Source: Pseudoxanthomonas mexicana (GTDB taxonomy: Bacteria > Pseudomonadota > Gammaproteobacteria > Xanthomonadales > Xanthomonadaceae). From it: a DNA stretch of 64,000 nt. The notes under the pieces were generated by a model. It was not told the origin of the DNA, ran no database searches, and was given only the letters and a program-made list of their open reading frames with translations. Of the stretch, positions 40,716-50,314 are shown piece after piece; the first letter of the stretch is position 1; every line of letters starts with the position of its first letter. The translations under genes were made by a program, and so were the position numbers. Location: the NCBI RefSeq assembly GCF_001556105.1, contig NZ_LSIF01000002.1:49812-113811 (forward strand), in the 5' to 3' direction.

Positions 40716-41484
40716 TGCCGTGCCCGCATCGCTCGCGTTCCGACCGCTGGTAGTGATTCCGGTGTTCGACCATGAACACGCGATCGCCACGATGGTGGAC
40801 GGCGTGATCGCAACCGGCGTGCCGTGCCTGCTGGTGGATGACGGGTCGGGCGATGTCTGTGCACGTGAACTGGATCGGCTGGCGGCGCTGCATGCGGCCC
40901 ACGTGCGCTTGCTGAGGCTGTCGGTGAACCAGGGCAAGGGCGGGGCGGTATTGGCGGGGTTCCGCCAGGCGGGCCAAGAGGGCTATTCGCACGTACTGCA
41001 GATCGACGCGGACGGCCAGCACGATCCCGCCGATATCCCGCGATTCCTCGCCGATGCGCAGGCGCACCCGGACGAGGTCATCTGCGGCGTGCCGCTGTAC
41101 GACGAGAGCGTGCCGAAGGGGCGGCTCTATGGTCGCTACCTGACCCACGTATGGGTGTGGATCAACACGTTGTCCTTCGCCATCCGCGATTCGATGTGCG
41201 GCTTCCGTGTCTATCCGTTGCCGCCGGTGCTGCGGTTGATCGACGAAGAGACGATCGGCCGACGCATGGATTTCGACGTCGAGGTGCTGGTCCGCCTGTT
41301 CTGGCGCGGCATCCGGGTACGCAACGTGCCCACGCGCGTGACGTATCCGCTCGACGGCGTGTCCCACTTCGACATCTGGCGCGACAACGTGCGCATCAGC
41401 CGCATGCATACGCGCCTGTTCTTCGGCATGCTGCGCCGGCTGCCGCGCCTGCTCGTGCGCCGCGCGCCCGAGGCCATGGCATGA
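40705..41484 (+). CDS. Family 2 glycosyltransferase (pigment cluster)
   Basis: A 259-aa GT2 enzyme of the DPM/GtrB type without membrane helices: VVIPVFDHEHAI at the N-terminus, LLVDDGSGD, the nucleotide-sugar DxD in QIDADGQHDP, and acceptor motif DFDVEVLVRLFWRG. Overlaps the ligase stop by 11 bp. Likely glycosylates the polyene lipid. Confidence 0.88.
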   Translation: MGNDAVPASLAFRPLVVIPVFDHEHAIATMVDGVIATGVPCLLVDDGSGDVCARELDRLAALHAAHVRLLRLSVNQGKGGAVLAGFRQAGQEGYSHVLQIDADGQHDPADIPRFLADAQAHPDEVICGVPLYDESVPKGRLYGRYLTHVWVWINTLSFAIRDSMCGFRVYPLPPVLRLIDEETIGRRMDFDVEVLVRLFWRGIRVRNVPTRVTYPLDGVSHFDIWRDNVRISRMHTRLFFGMLRRLPRLLVRRAPEAMA

Positions 41485-42425
41485 GCGGGCGCAGCGAGCA
41501 CTGGGCCGACATCGGCGAATCCACGTCGGTCCGCGGCATCCTGCTGCTGTGCGCGATCCACCGCTGGCTGGGCCGCTGGCCGTTCCGCGTGTGCGTGTAT
41601 CCGGTGGTGTTCGTCCACTGGCTACTCAACGGCACCGCGCGTCGCGCATCACTGCAGTACCTGCGACGTGCACATGCCTTCCAGGGTCAGCCGGTCTCGC
41701 ATCCCGGCATGTGGCAGAGCCTGCATCATTTCGCGATGTTCGCCGAGACGATGCTGGACAAGATCCTCGCGCTCGGCCAGCGCTATCCGGTCGACAAGGT
41801 GCGGATGGAGCGGCAGGACGTACTGGCGCGGGTGACCGCGGGCGAGGGTGGCCTGATCGTCACCGCGCACCTCGGTTGCCTGGAACTGTGCCAGGTGATG
41901 GCGGACCAGGTGCCGGGTTTCCGGCTGACGGCACTGGTGCACACCGCGCATGCCGAACGCTTCAATCGCTTGATCCGGCGCCTGGATGCCGGCAGCCGCG
42001 TGGAACTGCTGCAGGTCACCGACCTGGGGCCGGCGGATGCGGTGAAGCTGGCCGAGCGCGTGGCGCGGGGTGAGTTCGTCGCCATCGCCGGCGACCGGGT
42101 TCCGTTGCGCGGCGGTCGCGCCGTCACGGCGCGGTTCCTTGGACACGACGCGCCATTTCCCATCGGCGCCTACGTGCTGGGCGCGGCGCTGAAATGTCCG
42201 GTGTTCACGATGGCCTGTACCCACCAGGGCGACGGCTACCACGTGCGACTGGAAAGCTTTGCCGCACGCGTCGAATTGCCACGCGGCTCGCGCGATGCGG
42301 CCCTGGCCGGCTACGCTGCACAGTTCTCGGCATGGATGGAACAGCAGGTCCGCCTGTCGCCGTACGACTGGTTCAACTTCTACCCCTTCTGGGATCAGGT
42401 AACGCATGACGCCCGCAATGAATGA
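41481..42425 (+). CDS. LpxL-type lysophospholipid acyltransferase (pigment cluster)
   Basis: A 314-aa protein with an N-terminal helix (FRVCVYPVVFVHWLLNG) and the HxxxxE acyltransferase motif in VTAHLGCLELCQ; FVAIAGDRVPL matches the second LpxL/HtrB block. ATGA overlap with the glycosyltransferase. Probably transfers an acyl group in the final membrane lipid. Confidence 0.86.
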   Translation: MSGRSEHWADIGESTSVRGILLLCAIHRWLGRWPFRVCVYPVVFVHWLLNGTARRASLQYLRRAHAFQGQPVSHPGMWQSLHHFAMFAETMLDKILALGQRYPVDKVRMERQDVLARVTAGEGGLIVTAHLGCLELCQVMADQVPGFRLTALVHTAHAERFNRLIRRLDAGSRVELLQVTDLGPADAVKLAERVARGEFVAIAGDRVPLRGGRAVTARFLGHDAPFPIGAYVLGAALKCPVFTMACTHQGDGYHVRLESFAARVELPRGSRDAALAGYAAQFSAWMEQQVRLSPYDWFNFYPFWDQVTHDARNE

Positions 42426-43959
42426 AACCGTGGCGCCCGTGTTCGGCGACGCCCCACTGCGCATCGAGGACGTGGTCGCACTCGCGCACCGGCGGGCCCC
42501 TGCCGTGCTGTCGGACGATCCGGAGTTTCGTGCGCGGATCGCACGCGGCGCCGATTTCCTCAGCCGCCTGCTGGAAGAGGAGGGCGTCATCTACGGTGTC
42601 ACCACCGGTTACGGCGATTCCTGCACGGTGAACATTCCGCCGGCGCTGGTCGCTGAACTGCCGCATCATCTTTACACCTACCACGGCTGCGGGCTGGGCC
42701 GCTTCCTCGACGAAACCGAGACGCGCGCCGTGCTCGCCGCGCGGCTGGCGTCGCTGGTGCGTGGCATGTCCGGCGTCAGCGTGCCGCTGCTGGAAGGCCT
42801 GGAGGCGCTGCTGCGCCACGACGTATTGCCGCTGATCCCGGCGGAAGGTTCGGTGGGCGCCAGCGGCGACCTGACGCCGCTGTCCTACGTGGCCGCGGTG
42901 CTGTGCGGCGGGCGCGAGGTGATGCACGACGGTCGGCGCCGTCCGGCGCGCGAGGCGCTGGCCGAGATCGGCATGGCGCCGCTGACGCTGCGCCCGAAGG
43001 AAGGGCTGGCGATCATGAACGGCACCGCCGTGATGACCGCGCTGGCCTGCCTGGCGTTCCAGCGTGCGGAATACCTGTCGCGCCTGGCCACCCGGCTGAC
43101 CGCGTTCAACGTGCTCGCCAGCGATGGCAACGCCCACCACTTCGACGCCGTGCTGTTCGCGGCCAAACCGCATCCCGGCCAGTCGCGCGTTGCCCAGCGG
43201 CTGCGTGAGGACCTGCACAGCGATCGCCCGCCGCGCAACGAACAGCGGTTGCAGGATCGCTATTCGCTGCGCTGCGCGCCACACGTGATCGGCGTGCTGG
43301 AGGACGCACTGCCGTTCCTGCGCCAGCTGATCGAAACCGAACTCAACAGCGCCAACGACAATCCGCTGATCGATCCCGACCGGGAGCAGATCCTGCATGG
43401 CGGCCATTTCTACGGCGGCCACATCGCCTTCGCGATGGATTCGCTGAAGAACACGGTGGCCAACGTCGCCGACCTGCTGGACCGGCAGCTCGCGCTGATC
43501 GTCGATGCGCGCTACAACCATGGCCTGCCGGCGAATCTCTCCGGTGCGACGGGACCGCGTGCCACCATCAACCATGGCCTCAAGGCACTGCAGATCAGCG
43601 TCTCGGCGTGGACGGCGGAAGCCTTGAAGCTGACGATGCCGGCCTCGGTGTTTTCCCGTTCCACCGAGTGCCACAACCAGGACAAGGTCAGCATGGGCAC
43701 GATCGCCGCGCGCGACTGCCTGCGCGTGATCGAACTGACCGAGCAGGTCGTTGCCGGCATGCTGATCGCCGCGCGCCAGGCGCTGGCGCTGCGCGAGCGG
43801 GTCGGCCTGCAATCCACTCTGGGCGATGGCCCGGCCGGCATGTACGGCGACCTGTGTGAGCGCATCGCGCTGGTCGAGGAAGACCGCGCCCTGGATGGCG
43901 AACTGCGCCAGCTGCTGGTCGATATCCGCGAAGAACGCTGGTCCGTCTATGCCGGCTGA
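42406..43959 (+). CDS. HAL/PAL-family aromatic amino acid ammonia-lyase
   Basis: A 517-aa ammonia-lyase. The MIO cofactor triad is in SVGASGDLTPLSY (about res. 150); YGVTTGYGDS holds the catalytic Tyr, and NSANDNPLID, MDSLKNTVANVADL and NQDKVSMGT are intact. It deaminates His, Phe or Tyr; in pigment clusters it may supply an aromatic acid or have another role. Xanthomonas xanthomonadin uses 3-hydroxybenzoate from XanB2, which is not in this window. Overlaps the preceding gene by 20 bp. Confidence 0.9.
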   Translation: MTPAMNETVAPVFGDAPLRIEDVVALAHRRAPAVLSDDPEFRARIARGADFLSRLLEEEGVIYGVTTGYGDSCTVNIPPALVAELPHHLYTYHGCGLGRFLDETETRAVLAARLASLVRGMSGVSVPLLEGLEALLRHDVLPLIPAEGSVGASGDLTPLSYVAAVLCGGREVMHDGRRRPAREALAEIGMAPLTLRPKEGLAIMNGTAVMTALACLAFQRAEYLSRLATRLTAFNVLASDGNAHHFDAVLFAAKPHPGQSRVAQRLREDLHSDRPPRNEQRLQDRYSLRCAPHVIGVLEDALPFLRQLIETELNSANDNPLIDPDREQILHGGHFYGGHIAFAMDSLKNTVANVADLLDRQLALIVDARYNHGLPANLSGATGPRATINHGLKALQISVSAWTAEALKLTMPASVFSRSTECHNQDKVSMGTIAARDCLRVIELTEQVVAGMLIAARQALALRERVGLQSTLGDGPAGMYGDLCERIALVEEDRALDGELRQLLVDIREERWSVYAG

Positions 43960-44380
43960 CCTTCGCGATGACCTGGCGATCGAAGTCCGCCTGAGCCCGG
44001 CCTTCCACGATTGCGACGCCATGCAGGTGGTCTGGCACGGGCACTACTTCAAGTACCTGGAGATCGCCCGCTGCGCCCTGCTGGAGACGTTCGATTACGA
44101 CTACCCGCAGATGCAGGCTTCCGGCTACCTGTGGCCCGTGGTCGATGCGCGCATCAAGTACATCCGGCCACTGCGCTATGCGCAGCCGCTGGTGATCGCG
44201 GCGCGGATCAGCGAGTGGGAGAACCGCCTGAAGCTGGACTACGAGATCCGTGATGCGTCGAGCGGGACCGTACTGACGCGCGCGCATACGATCCAGGTGG
44301 CGGTCGATGCCGCTTCAGGCGAGATGCTGTATCTGTGCCCGCCTGTGCTCTGGCAGCGGCTGGGAGTCGAAGTACCATGA
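43949..44380 (+). CDS. Acyl-CoA/ACP thioesterase (4HBT hotdog family)
   Basis: A 143-aa hotdog thioesterase with the 4-hydroxybenzoyl-CoA thioesterase signature DCDAMQVVWHGHYFKYLEIAR. ATG 43949 overlaps the lyase end. Could release or proofread ACP-bound intermediates. Confidence 0.87.
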   Translation: MPADLRDDLAIEVRLSPAFHDCDAMQVVWHGHYFKYLEIARCALLETFDYDYPQMQASGYLWPVVDARIKYIRPLRYAQPLVIAARISEWENRLKLDYEIRDASSGTVLTRAHTIQVAVDAASGEMLYLCPPVLWQRLGVEVP

Positions 44381-45006
44381 AGACGATCCGCGGATGGCTG
44401 TCCGCCTGCGTGCTGACGCTCGGCGTTGTCGCTCCACTCCTGCCTGCAACGGCGGCCGAACCATTCGCCCGGGTCCGCGCACAGGTCGCGCAGGTGCCGG
44501 TGCTGCGAGGCGAATTCAGCCAGGAAAAGCAGGTCGCCGGTTTCAAGAACCCGCTGCGCTCGAACGGCCGCTTCCTGCTGGCGCGCGACAAGGGCGTGGT
44601 CTGGACCACGACGGCGCCGTTCCCGTCCGAGATCGTCATCACCCAGGACCGCATCCTCAGCCGCCAGCGCGACGGCAGCCGCCGGGTGGACGTGGACGGC
44701 AAGCAGCAGCCTGGCCTGCGCAGCGTCAACGCGATGATGTTCGCGCTGATGAGCGGCGACATGAAGGCGCTGACATCGGCCTTCGAGGTGAAGGAAGAGC
44801 AGGCGGGCAACGGTTGGCGGATGACGCTGGCACCACGCTCGCGACAGTTGGCGCAGGCATTCACGTCGGTGCGGCTGGCGGGTGATCGTTATGTCCGCGA
44901 AGTGGAGATGCGCGAAGCGAACGGCGATCTGACGCGCCTTCGCTTCAGCGGCATGAGCGAGGCGCCTGCGACGTTGTCGCGTGACGAGGCTGCGCAGTTT
45001 GACTGA
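44377..45006 (+). CDS. LolA-like periplasmic lipoprotein carrier (pigment cluster)
   Basis: A 209-aa secreted protein (signal LSACVLTLGVVAPLLPATAA). LRGEFSQEKQVAGFKNPLRS and GVVWTTTAPFPSEIVI are typical of the LolA-related proteins of aryl-polyene clusters. With the MMPL transporter that follows it probably carries the polyene lipid to the outer membrane, in analogy to LolA with lipoproteins. Confidence 0.85.
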   Translation: MKTIRGWLSACVLTLGVVAPLLPATAAEPFARVRAQVAQVPVLRGEFSQEKQVAGFKNPLRSNGRFLLARDKGVVWTTTAPFPSEIVITQDRILSRQRDGSRRVDVDGKQQPGLRSVNAMMFALMSGDMKALTSAFEVKEEQAGNGWRMTLAPRSRQLAQAFTSVRLAGDRYVREVEMREANGDLTRLRFSGMSEAPATLSRDEAAQFD

Positions 45007-47365
45007 TTCGCCGCTTTTCCCGGACGCAAGCCGACCGCTGCGCGGCTGGCGCTGGCTGGCGCTGGCGTGGCTATGGGTGCTTGCAGCCGTGGCTTGGCAC
45101 CATTGGACCTTCTGGCAATCGCCTCGCATCGACACCGACGTGCTGGCGTTGCTGCCCCGCGAAGCAGGCGACCAGACAGTCGCCGATGCCACCCGTCGCA
45201 TCGCTGAAAACAGTTCGCGGGACATCGTGGTCATGCTGGGCGCGAAGGATGCGGCAGGTGCACTGGCGGCGCGGCAAGCGTTCGATCGCCACATGGCGCA
45301 GCCGGCCTCGCAGGCGTTGCTGGCAACCGCACGGTCGCCCGAGGATTGGTTCGCGCAGGCGCGCGATGTGCTGGCGCCTTATCGCGATCGTCTGTTGACG
45401 CCGGCCCAGCGGGACATGCTGGCGCGGACCTCCACGGATGCGTTGGCCGACGCCGCGCTGGCGGCGCTGTACGGGCCGATGGGCGCGCCCCGGCTGACCG
45501 AATGGCGCAACGATCCGCTCGGCCTGTGGACACAGTGGTGGCAGGCGCAGGCGGCGGCCGCCGGCATGGCACTGGATGGCGACGGGTTGCTGCAGGCGGA
45601 AGGACGTCACTGGGCCGTGCTGCAGCTCAGCTTGCGTGGATCGGCCTTCAGGCTCGATGGCGAACGCCAGTTGCAGGACACACTGGACCACGCGACCGCC
45701 GCGGCGACGGCGGCGACGGCCAATCTCCGCGTGCTGAAGGCGGGTGTGCCGCTGCATGCCGAATCCGCCGCCGTGCAGGCCAACCGTGAGATCAACACCA
45801 TCGGCTGGGGATCACTGGCCGCCGTGCTGCTGCTGGTGTGGCTCGCATTCCGCTCGCTGCGTCCCTTGCTGCTGGTGGCGCTGTCGCTGCTGGTCGGTTG
45901 CGCTGTCGCGCTGACGGTGACCGTGCTGGTGTTCGGCAAGGTCCACTTGCTGACGCTGATCTTCGGCGCAAGCCTGGTCGGCGTGGCGGAGGATTACGGC
46001 ATCCACTGGTTCGCCTCGCGCCAGGGCGTGGCCAGCGAACGTCGCTGGTCGCTGCTGCGGCACCTGTTGCCGGGTCTGTGGCTGGCGTTGCTGACCAGCG
46101 CCATGGCCTACCTGGCGCTCGGTCTGGCGCCGTTCCCCGGCCTTCGGCAGATGGCACTGTTCTCGGTGGTCGGTCTGACGGCGGCCTTCCTGACGGTGAT
46201 CTTCTTCTTCCCTTGGCTCGATGGTGGCCAGGTGCGCACAACGGGATTCTCGCGCTGGCTGGGGGGCACGCTGACGCGCTGGCCGCGGGTGGCCAGTCGC
46301 CGTGCGGGCGCGGTGCTTGCCGTCGTGATGCTGGTCGTCGCGGTGCCGGGCCTGATGCGGGTGCAGGGCAACGACGACCTGCGCGGCCTGCAGTCGTCGC
46401 CGCCGGAACTTATCGCGCAGCAGCGCGACGTCGGCCGCCTGCTCGGCATGCCCAGCCCGGCGCAGTTCTTCCTCGTGCAGGGACGCGATGCGGAGCAGGT
46501 GCTGCAGCGCGAGGAACAGCTCGTGGCGCGCCTGAGGGCAGTGGAAGCGCAAGGCTCGGTCGGCGGACATCGTGCGGTGAGCGACTGGCTACCCTCGCAG
46601 CGCCGGCAGGACGAAGACGCGGCGCTGACCGCACGTGTCGAGCGGGACGTGCTCGCGCGGTTGTCGGTTGCCACCGGCGAGACGCTGTCACGCGGGGAGT
46701 TCGCGGCATCTGCGATGCACCTGGAGACCTTCCTGGCATCGCCGGCGTCATTGCCCGTTCGCCACCTGTGGCTTGGTCAGGTGGGGCAGGGCATGGCCTC
46801 GGTGGTGATGGTCAACGACCTGTCGCGGATGGATGCACTGGCCACGTTCGCGACGCAGGCGGAAGGGTTGGAGGGTGTGCGCTGGGTGGACAGGACCGCC
46901 GACATTTCACGCCTGCTCACGCACTACCGCCACATGATGAGCTGGTTGCTGCTGGCAGGCGTGGTAGTGGTGTTCGCGGTTCTGGCGATCCGCTATCGCG
47001 CGCAGGCGTGGCGCGTCATCACGCCGACCCTGCTCGCCGGTGTGCTGACGGTGGCGCTGCTGGGCTGGTTGGGCCAGCCGCTGCAACTGTTCAACGTGCT
47101 GGCGCTGATGCTGCTACTCGGCATGGGCATCGACTACGGGATTTTCCTGGTCGAACACCGTGGCGATGCCAGCGCTTGGCTGGCGGTCTGCGTCGGCGCG
47201 GCGAGCACCTGGCTGTCGTTCGGGCTGCTGGGCCTGTCGGCAACGCCCGCATTGCGTGCCTTCGGTTTGACCCTGTTGTTCGGCATCGGCCTGGTCTGGC
47301 TGCTGTCGCCGCTGTTCCGGCCTCCGCCGGATGACTCCCCTTCGCATGGAAACACCGCTGCATGA
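44981..47365 (+). CDS. MMPL/RND-family lipid exporter (pigment cluster)
   Basis: A 794-aa transporter with about twelve membrane helices in two sets and two large periplasmic loops, the MMPL layout. LTLIFGASLVGVAEDYGIHWFAS and MLLLGMGIDYGIFLVEHRGD carry the family G-x4-D-Y-G motifs with the proton-path Asp. GTG 44981 is the likely start. Exports the aryl-polyene product across the inner membrane (family knowledge plus context). Confidence 0.88.
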   Translation: MTRLRSLTDSPLFPDASRPLRGWRWLALAWLWVLAAVAWHHWTFWQSPRIDTDVLALLPREAGDQTVADATRRIAENSSRDIVVMLGAKDAAGALAARQAFDRHMAQPASQALLATARSPEDWFAQARDVLAPYRDRLLTPAQRDMLARTSTDALADAALAALYGPMGAPRLTEWRNDPLGLWTQWWQAQAAAAGMALDGDGLLQAEGRHWAVLQLSLRGSAFRLDGERQLQDTLDHATAAATAATANLRVLKAGVPLHAESAAVQANREINTIGWGSLAAVLLLVWLAFRSLRPLLLVALSLLVGCAVALTVTVLVFGKVHLLTLIFGASLVGVAEDYGIHWFASRQGVASERRWSLLRHLLPGLWLALLTSAMAYLALGLAPFPGLRQMALFSVVGLTAAFLTVIFFFPWLDGGQVRTTGFSRWLGGTLTRWPRVASRRAGAVLAVVMLVVAVPGLMRVQGNDDLRGLQSSPPELIAQQRDVGRLLGMPSPAQFFLVQGRDAEQVLQREEQLVARLRAVEAQGSVGGHRAVSDWLPSQRRQDEDAALTARVERDVLARLSVATGETLSRGEFAASAMHLETFLASPASLPVRHLWLGQVGQGMASVVMVNDLSRMDALATFATQAEGLEGVRWVDRTADISRLLTHYRHMMSWLLLAGVVVVFAVLAIRYRAQAWRVITPTLLAGVLTVALLGWLGQPLQLFNVLALMLLLGMGIDYGIFLVEHRGDASAWLAVCVGAASTWLSFGLLGLSATPALRAFGLTLLFGIGLVWLLSPLFRPPPDDSPSHGNTAA

Positions 47366-48594
47366 AAACCGAACGCACTGACATCCTGATCATCGGCGCC
47401 GGCCCGGCCGGTTCCGTGGCCGCGGCGATGCTGCGGCAGCAGGGGCGCAAGGTCCTGATCGTCGAGCGCGAGCAGTTTCCGCGCTTCTCCATCGGCGAGA
47501 GCCTGCTGCCGCAGAGCATGGAGTACATCGAAGCGGCAGGCCTGTTGCAGGACGTGGTGCAGGCCGGCTTCCAGTACAAGAACGGCGCTGCCTTCGTGCG
47601 CGGCGAACGCACCACCGAGTTCGATTTCCGCGACAAGTTCTCGGCGGGCTGGGGCACGACCTACCAGGTGCAGCGCGCCGACTTCGACCATGTGCTGGCG
47701 AAAGGCGCCGAGCGCATGGGCGCGGAGGTGCGGTACCGGCATGAGGTGCTGTCGGCCGAACCGGGCGAGACGCCGCGCGTGACGGTGCGCTCGCCGGAAG
47801 GCGAGGAGTACGTCATCGAAGCGGACTTCATGCTCGATGCCAGCGGCTTCGGGCGTCTGCTACCGCGCCTGCTGAAGCTGGAGTCGCCGTCGAACTTCCC
47901 GGTGCGCGGCGCCATCTTCACCCATGTGCGCGACCACATCCCGCACGACGCCGGCTTCGACCGCAACAAGATCCTGATCACCACGCATCCCGAGCACGTC
48001 GACGTGTGGTACTGGACCATCCCGTTCTCCAACGGGTGCTGCTCGCTCGGCGTGGTCGCGGAAATGGAGTTCCTCAACCGCTACCAGGGCACCGATCTCG
48101 AGCGGCTGCAGGCGATCGTCGGCGAGGATCCCAACCTGACCCGCCTGCTGAGGAACGCGGAGTGGGCGGTGCTGCCGGTGCGGCAGATCACCGGGTACTC
48201 CGCGAATGTGTCGTCGCTGTGGGGGCCGGGCTATGCGCTGCTCGGCAATGCCGGCGAGTTCCTCGATCCGGTGTTCTCGTCGGGAGTCACCATCGCGTTC
48301 AAGTCGGCGCAGCTGGCGAGCGAATGCCTGCGGCGCCATTACGCCGGCGAAACCGTGGATTGGGAAGCCGACTATTCGGTACCTCTGCGTGGTGGCGTGC
48401 AGACGTTCCGCCGCTTCGTGGAATCGTGGTACGCCGGTGGCTTCCAGAAGATCATCTTCCATCCGAACCCGCAGCCGGATATCCGCCGGATGATTTGCTC
48501 GATCCTCGCCGGCTACGCCTGGGACAAGAAGAATCCCTACGTCGCCGATACGCAGCGCCGCCTGCAGGTGCTGGAGCAGCTGTGCAGCGACTGA
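47362..48594 (+). CDS. FAD-dependent oxidoreductase, halogenase-like (pigment cluster)
   Basis: A 410-aa flavoprotein: FAD-binding IIGAGPAGSVAAAML, then FPRFSIGESLLPQSMEYIE, the pattern of flavin-dependent halogenases and geranylgeranyl reductase-like enzymes. The halogenase WxWxIP motif is present only as WYWTIP, here VDVWYWTIPFS. Xanthomonadins are brominated, so this enzyme is the natural candidate for ring halogenation or hydroxylation (inference). ATGA-type overlap with the transporter. Confidence 0.85.
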   Translation: MKTERTDILIIGAGPAGSVAAAMLRQQGRKVLIVEREQFPRFSIGESLLPQSMEYIEAAGLLQDVVQAGFQYKNGAAFVRGERTTEFDFRDKFSAGWGTTYQVQRADFDHVLAKGAERMGAEVRYRHEVLSAEPGETPRVTVRSPEGEEYVIEADFMLDASGFGRLLPRLLKLESPSNFPVRGAIFTHVRDHIPHDAGFDRNKILITTHPEHVDVWYWTIPFSNGCCSLGVVAEMEFLNRYQGTDLERLQAIVGEDPNLTRLLRNAEWAVLPVRQITGYSANVSSLWGPGYALLGNAGEFLDPVFSSGVTIAFKSAQLASECLRRHYAGETVDWEADYSVPLRGGVQTFRRFVESWYAGGFQKIIFHPNPQPDIRRMICSILAGYAWDKKNPYVADTQRRLQVLEQLCSD

Positions 48595-49127
48595 TCGCCC
48601 TGCTGCTGTGCGTGCTGCTGGCCGCGTGCGCGACACGGCCGCCCCGGCCCGTCGTCGAGCTGCCTGCATTGCGCCTGGCGCCGTCCACGCTGGGCCATGA
48701 GCTGGCCGTGCAGCAGCGGCTGGTGTTCCGCTTCGGCACGCAGGTGCGCGAACTGGATGCACTGCTTGAAGTGGATGCGGTTGAAGTGAGACTCGCGGTG
48801 CAGGCCATGGGGCGCACCGGCGTGCGCCTGCAGTGGGACGGCAAGGATCTGGTCGAGCAGCGCGCTGCGTGGTTGCCATCGGCGGTACGCGGCGAACGCG
48901 TGCTCGACGACGTGCAGTTCAGCCTGTGGCCGGCGAATGCCATCCGCGCGCAACTGCCCCAGGGATGGGAACTGGTCGAACGCGGGGGTGTCCGGGAACT
49001 GCGCAAGCTTGGACAGGTCTGGCTGCAGCGCGAACAGGTCGATGCCACAACGTTGCGGGTCCGCAACGGCGCCGATGGCTACGAGCTGATGATCGAGTCG
49101 GTGGCGGGCGGAGTGGTCGATCCGTGA
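48582..49127 (+). CDS. DUF3261 lipoprotein (pigment cluster)
   Basis: A 181-aa protein from GTG 48582. Lipobox LLCVLLAACATRP predicts an outer-membrane lipoprotein; the rest fits DUF3261, found only in aryl-polyene-type clusters. Possibly the outer-membrane receiver for the LolA-like carrier (inference). Confidence 0.85.
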   Translation: MQRLIALLLCVLLAACATRPPRPVVELPALRLAPSTLGHELAVQQRLVFRFGTQVRELDALLEVDAVEVRLAVQAMGRTGVRLQWDGKDLVEQRAAWLPSAVRGERVLDDVQFSLWPANAIRAQLPQGWELVERGGVRELRKLGQVWLQREQVDATTLRVRNGADGYELMIESVAGGVVDP

Positions 49128-50314
49128 GCCGCCGCCCGATCTTCCTGAACGATCTTGGCATCGTCTGTGCGCTCGGTGCTGGCGCCACGGCCGTGCGTGA
49201 GGCGCTGTTCCGCGACGACGCACCGTCGGGGGTCGCGATGAACGACGCGTTGGTGCCCGGCCATCGGCTCGCGCTGGGCGCGGTAACCGACGAACTGCCA
49301 TCGCTCACCCATCATCCCGTGCAGCTTCATGGTCGCAACAACGCATTGCTGCGTGCGGCGTACCTGCAGATCGAAGACCAGGTGCAGCAGGCGATCGCGC
49401 GCTACGGACCGGGACGCGTGGCCATCGTGATCGGCACCAGTACCTCGGGCATCGGCGAAGCCGAGCAGGCCACGAAGCACTGGCATCGTCACGGGCAATG
49501 GCCAGCCGATTTCCACTACGTGCAGCAGGAGATCGGTGCGCCTTCGCGCTTTCTCGCGGCCGAGTCGGGCGTACGAGGTCCGGCGTGGACGATTTCCACC
49601 GCATGCTCGTCCAGTGCGAAGGCGATGGCCTCCGCGGCACGGCTGCTGCGCACCGGCCTGGTCGATGCCGTCATCACCGGCGGGGCGGATTCGCTGTGCC
49701 AGTTCACCGTGCGCGGCTTCATGTCGCTGGAATCGGTGTCGGTCGAGCGCTGCAATCCGTTTTCCGCGCATCGCCACGGCATCAATATCGGCGAGGGCGC
49801 CGCGCTGTTCCTGATGACGCTGGAATCTGGACCGGTGCGGCTGGCGGGCTGGGGCGAAAGCGCCGACGCACACCATATCTCTGCGCCCGAACCGCAAGGC
49901 ATCGGCGCCATCGATGCGATCGGGCAGGCCCTGGCACGGGCGAAGCTGTCCCCGGCGCAGATCGACTACGTGAACCTGCATGGCACGGCGACACCGCAGA
50001 ACGATGCGATGGAAAGCCGGGCGGTGGCGTCGGCACTCGGCAGCGACGTGCCGGTGAGTTCGACCAAACCACTTACGGGTCACACGCTGGGTGCGGCAGG
50101 CGCCGTCGAAGCGGGCCTGTGCTGGCTGGCGATGGCCGACAATCCCGCCCACCGGCTGCCACCACACTGGTGGGACGGCGCCGTCGACGCCGCGTTGCCG
50201 CCGCTGGCCTTCGTCGCGCCCGGCGACCGCGCGGAACGGCCGCTGCGTCACGTGCTGAGCCAGTCGTTCGCGTTCGGTGGCAGCAATGCGGTCCTGGTGT
50301 TCGGAGCCGGATGA
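49124..50314 (+). CDS. Beta-ketoacyl-ACP synthase (KAS I/II type, pigment cluster)
   Basis: A 396-aa ketosynthase. Active-site Cys in ISTACSSSAKAM, catalytic His in NLHGTATPQND and KPLTGHTLGAAG. GTG 49124 overlaps the lipoprotein stop. One of two full ketosynthases; condenses malonyl-ACP in polyene elongation. Confidence 0.92.
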   Translation: MSRRPIFLNDLGIVCALGAGATAVREALFRDDAPSGVAMNDALVPGHRLALGAVTDELPSLTHHPVQLHGRNNALLRAAYLQIEDQVQQAIARYGPGRVAIVIGTSTSGIGEAEQATKHWHRHGQWPADFHYVQQEIGAPSRFLAAESGVRGPAWTISTACSSSAKAMASAARLLRTGLVDAVITGGADSLCQFTVRGFMSLESVSVERCNPFSAHRHGINIGEGAALFLMTLESGPVRLAGWGESADAHHISAPEPQGIGAIDAIGQALARAKLSPAQIDYVNLHGTATPQNDAMESRAVASALGSDVPVSSTKPLTGHTLGAAGAVEAGLCWLAMADNPAHRLPPHWWDGAVDAALPPLAFVAPGDRAERPLRHVLSQSFAFGGSNAVLVFGAG

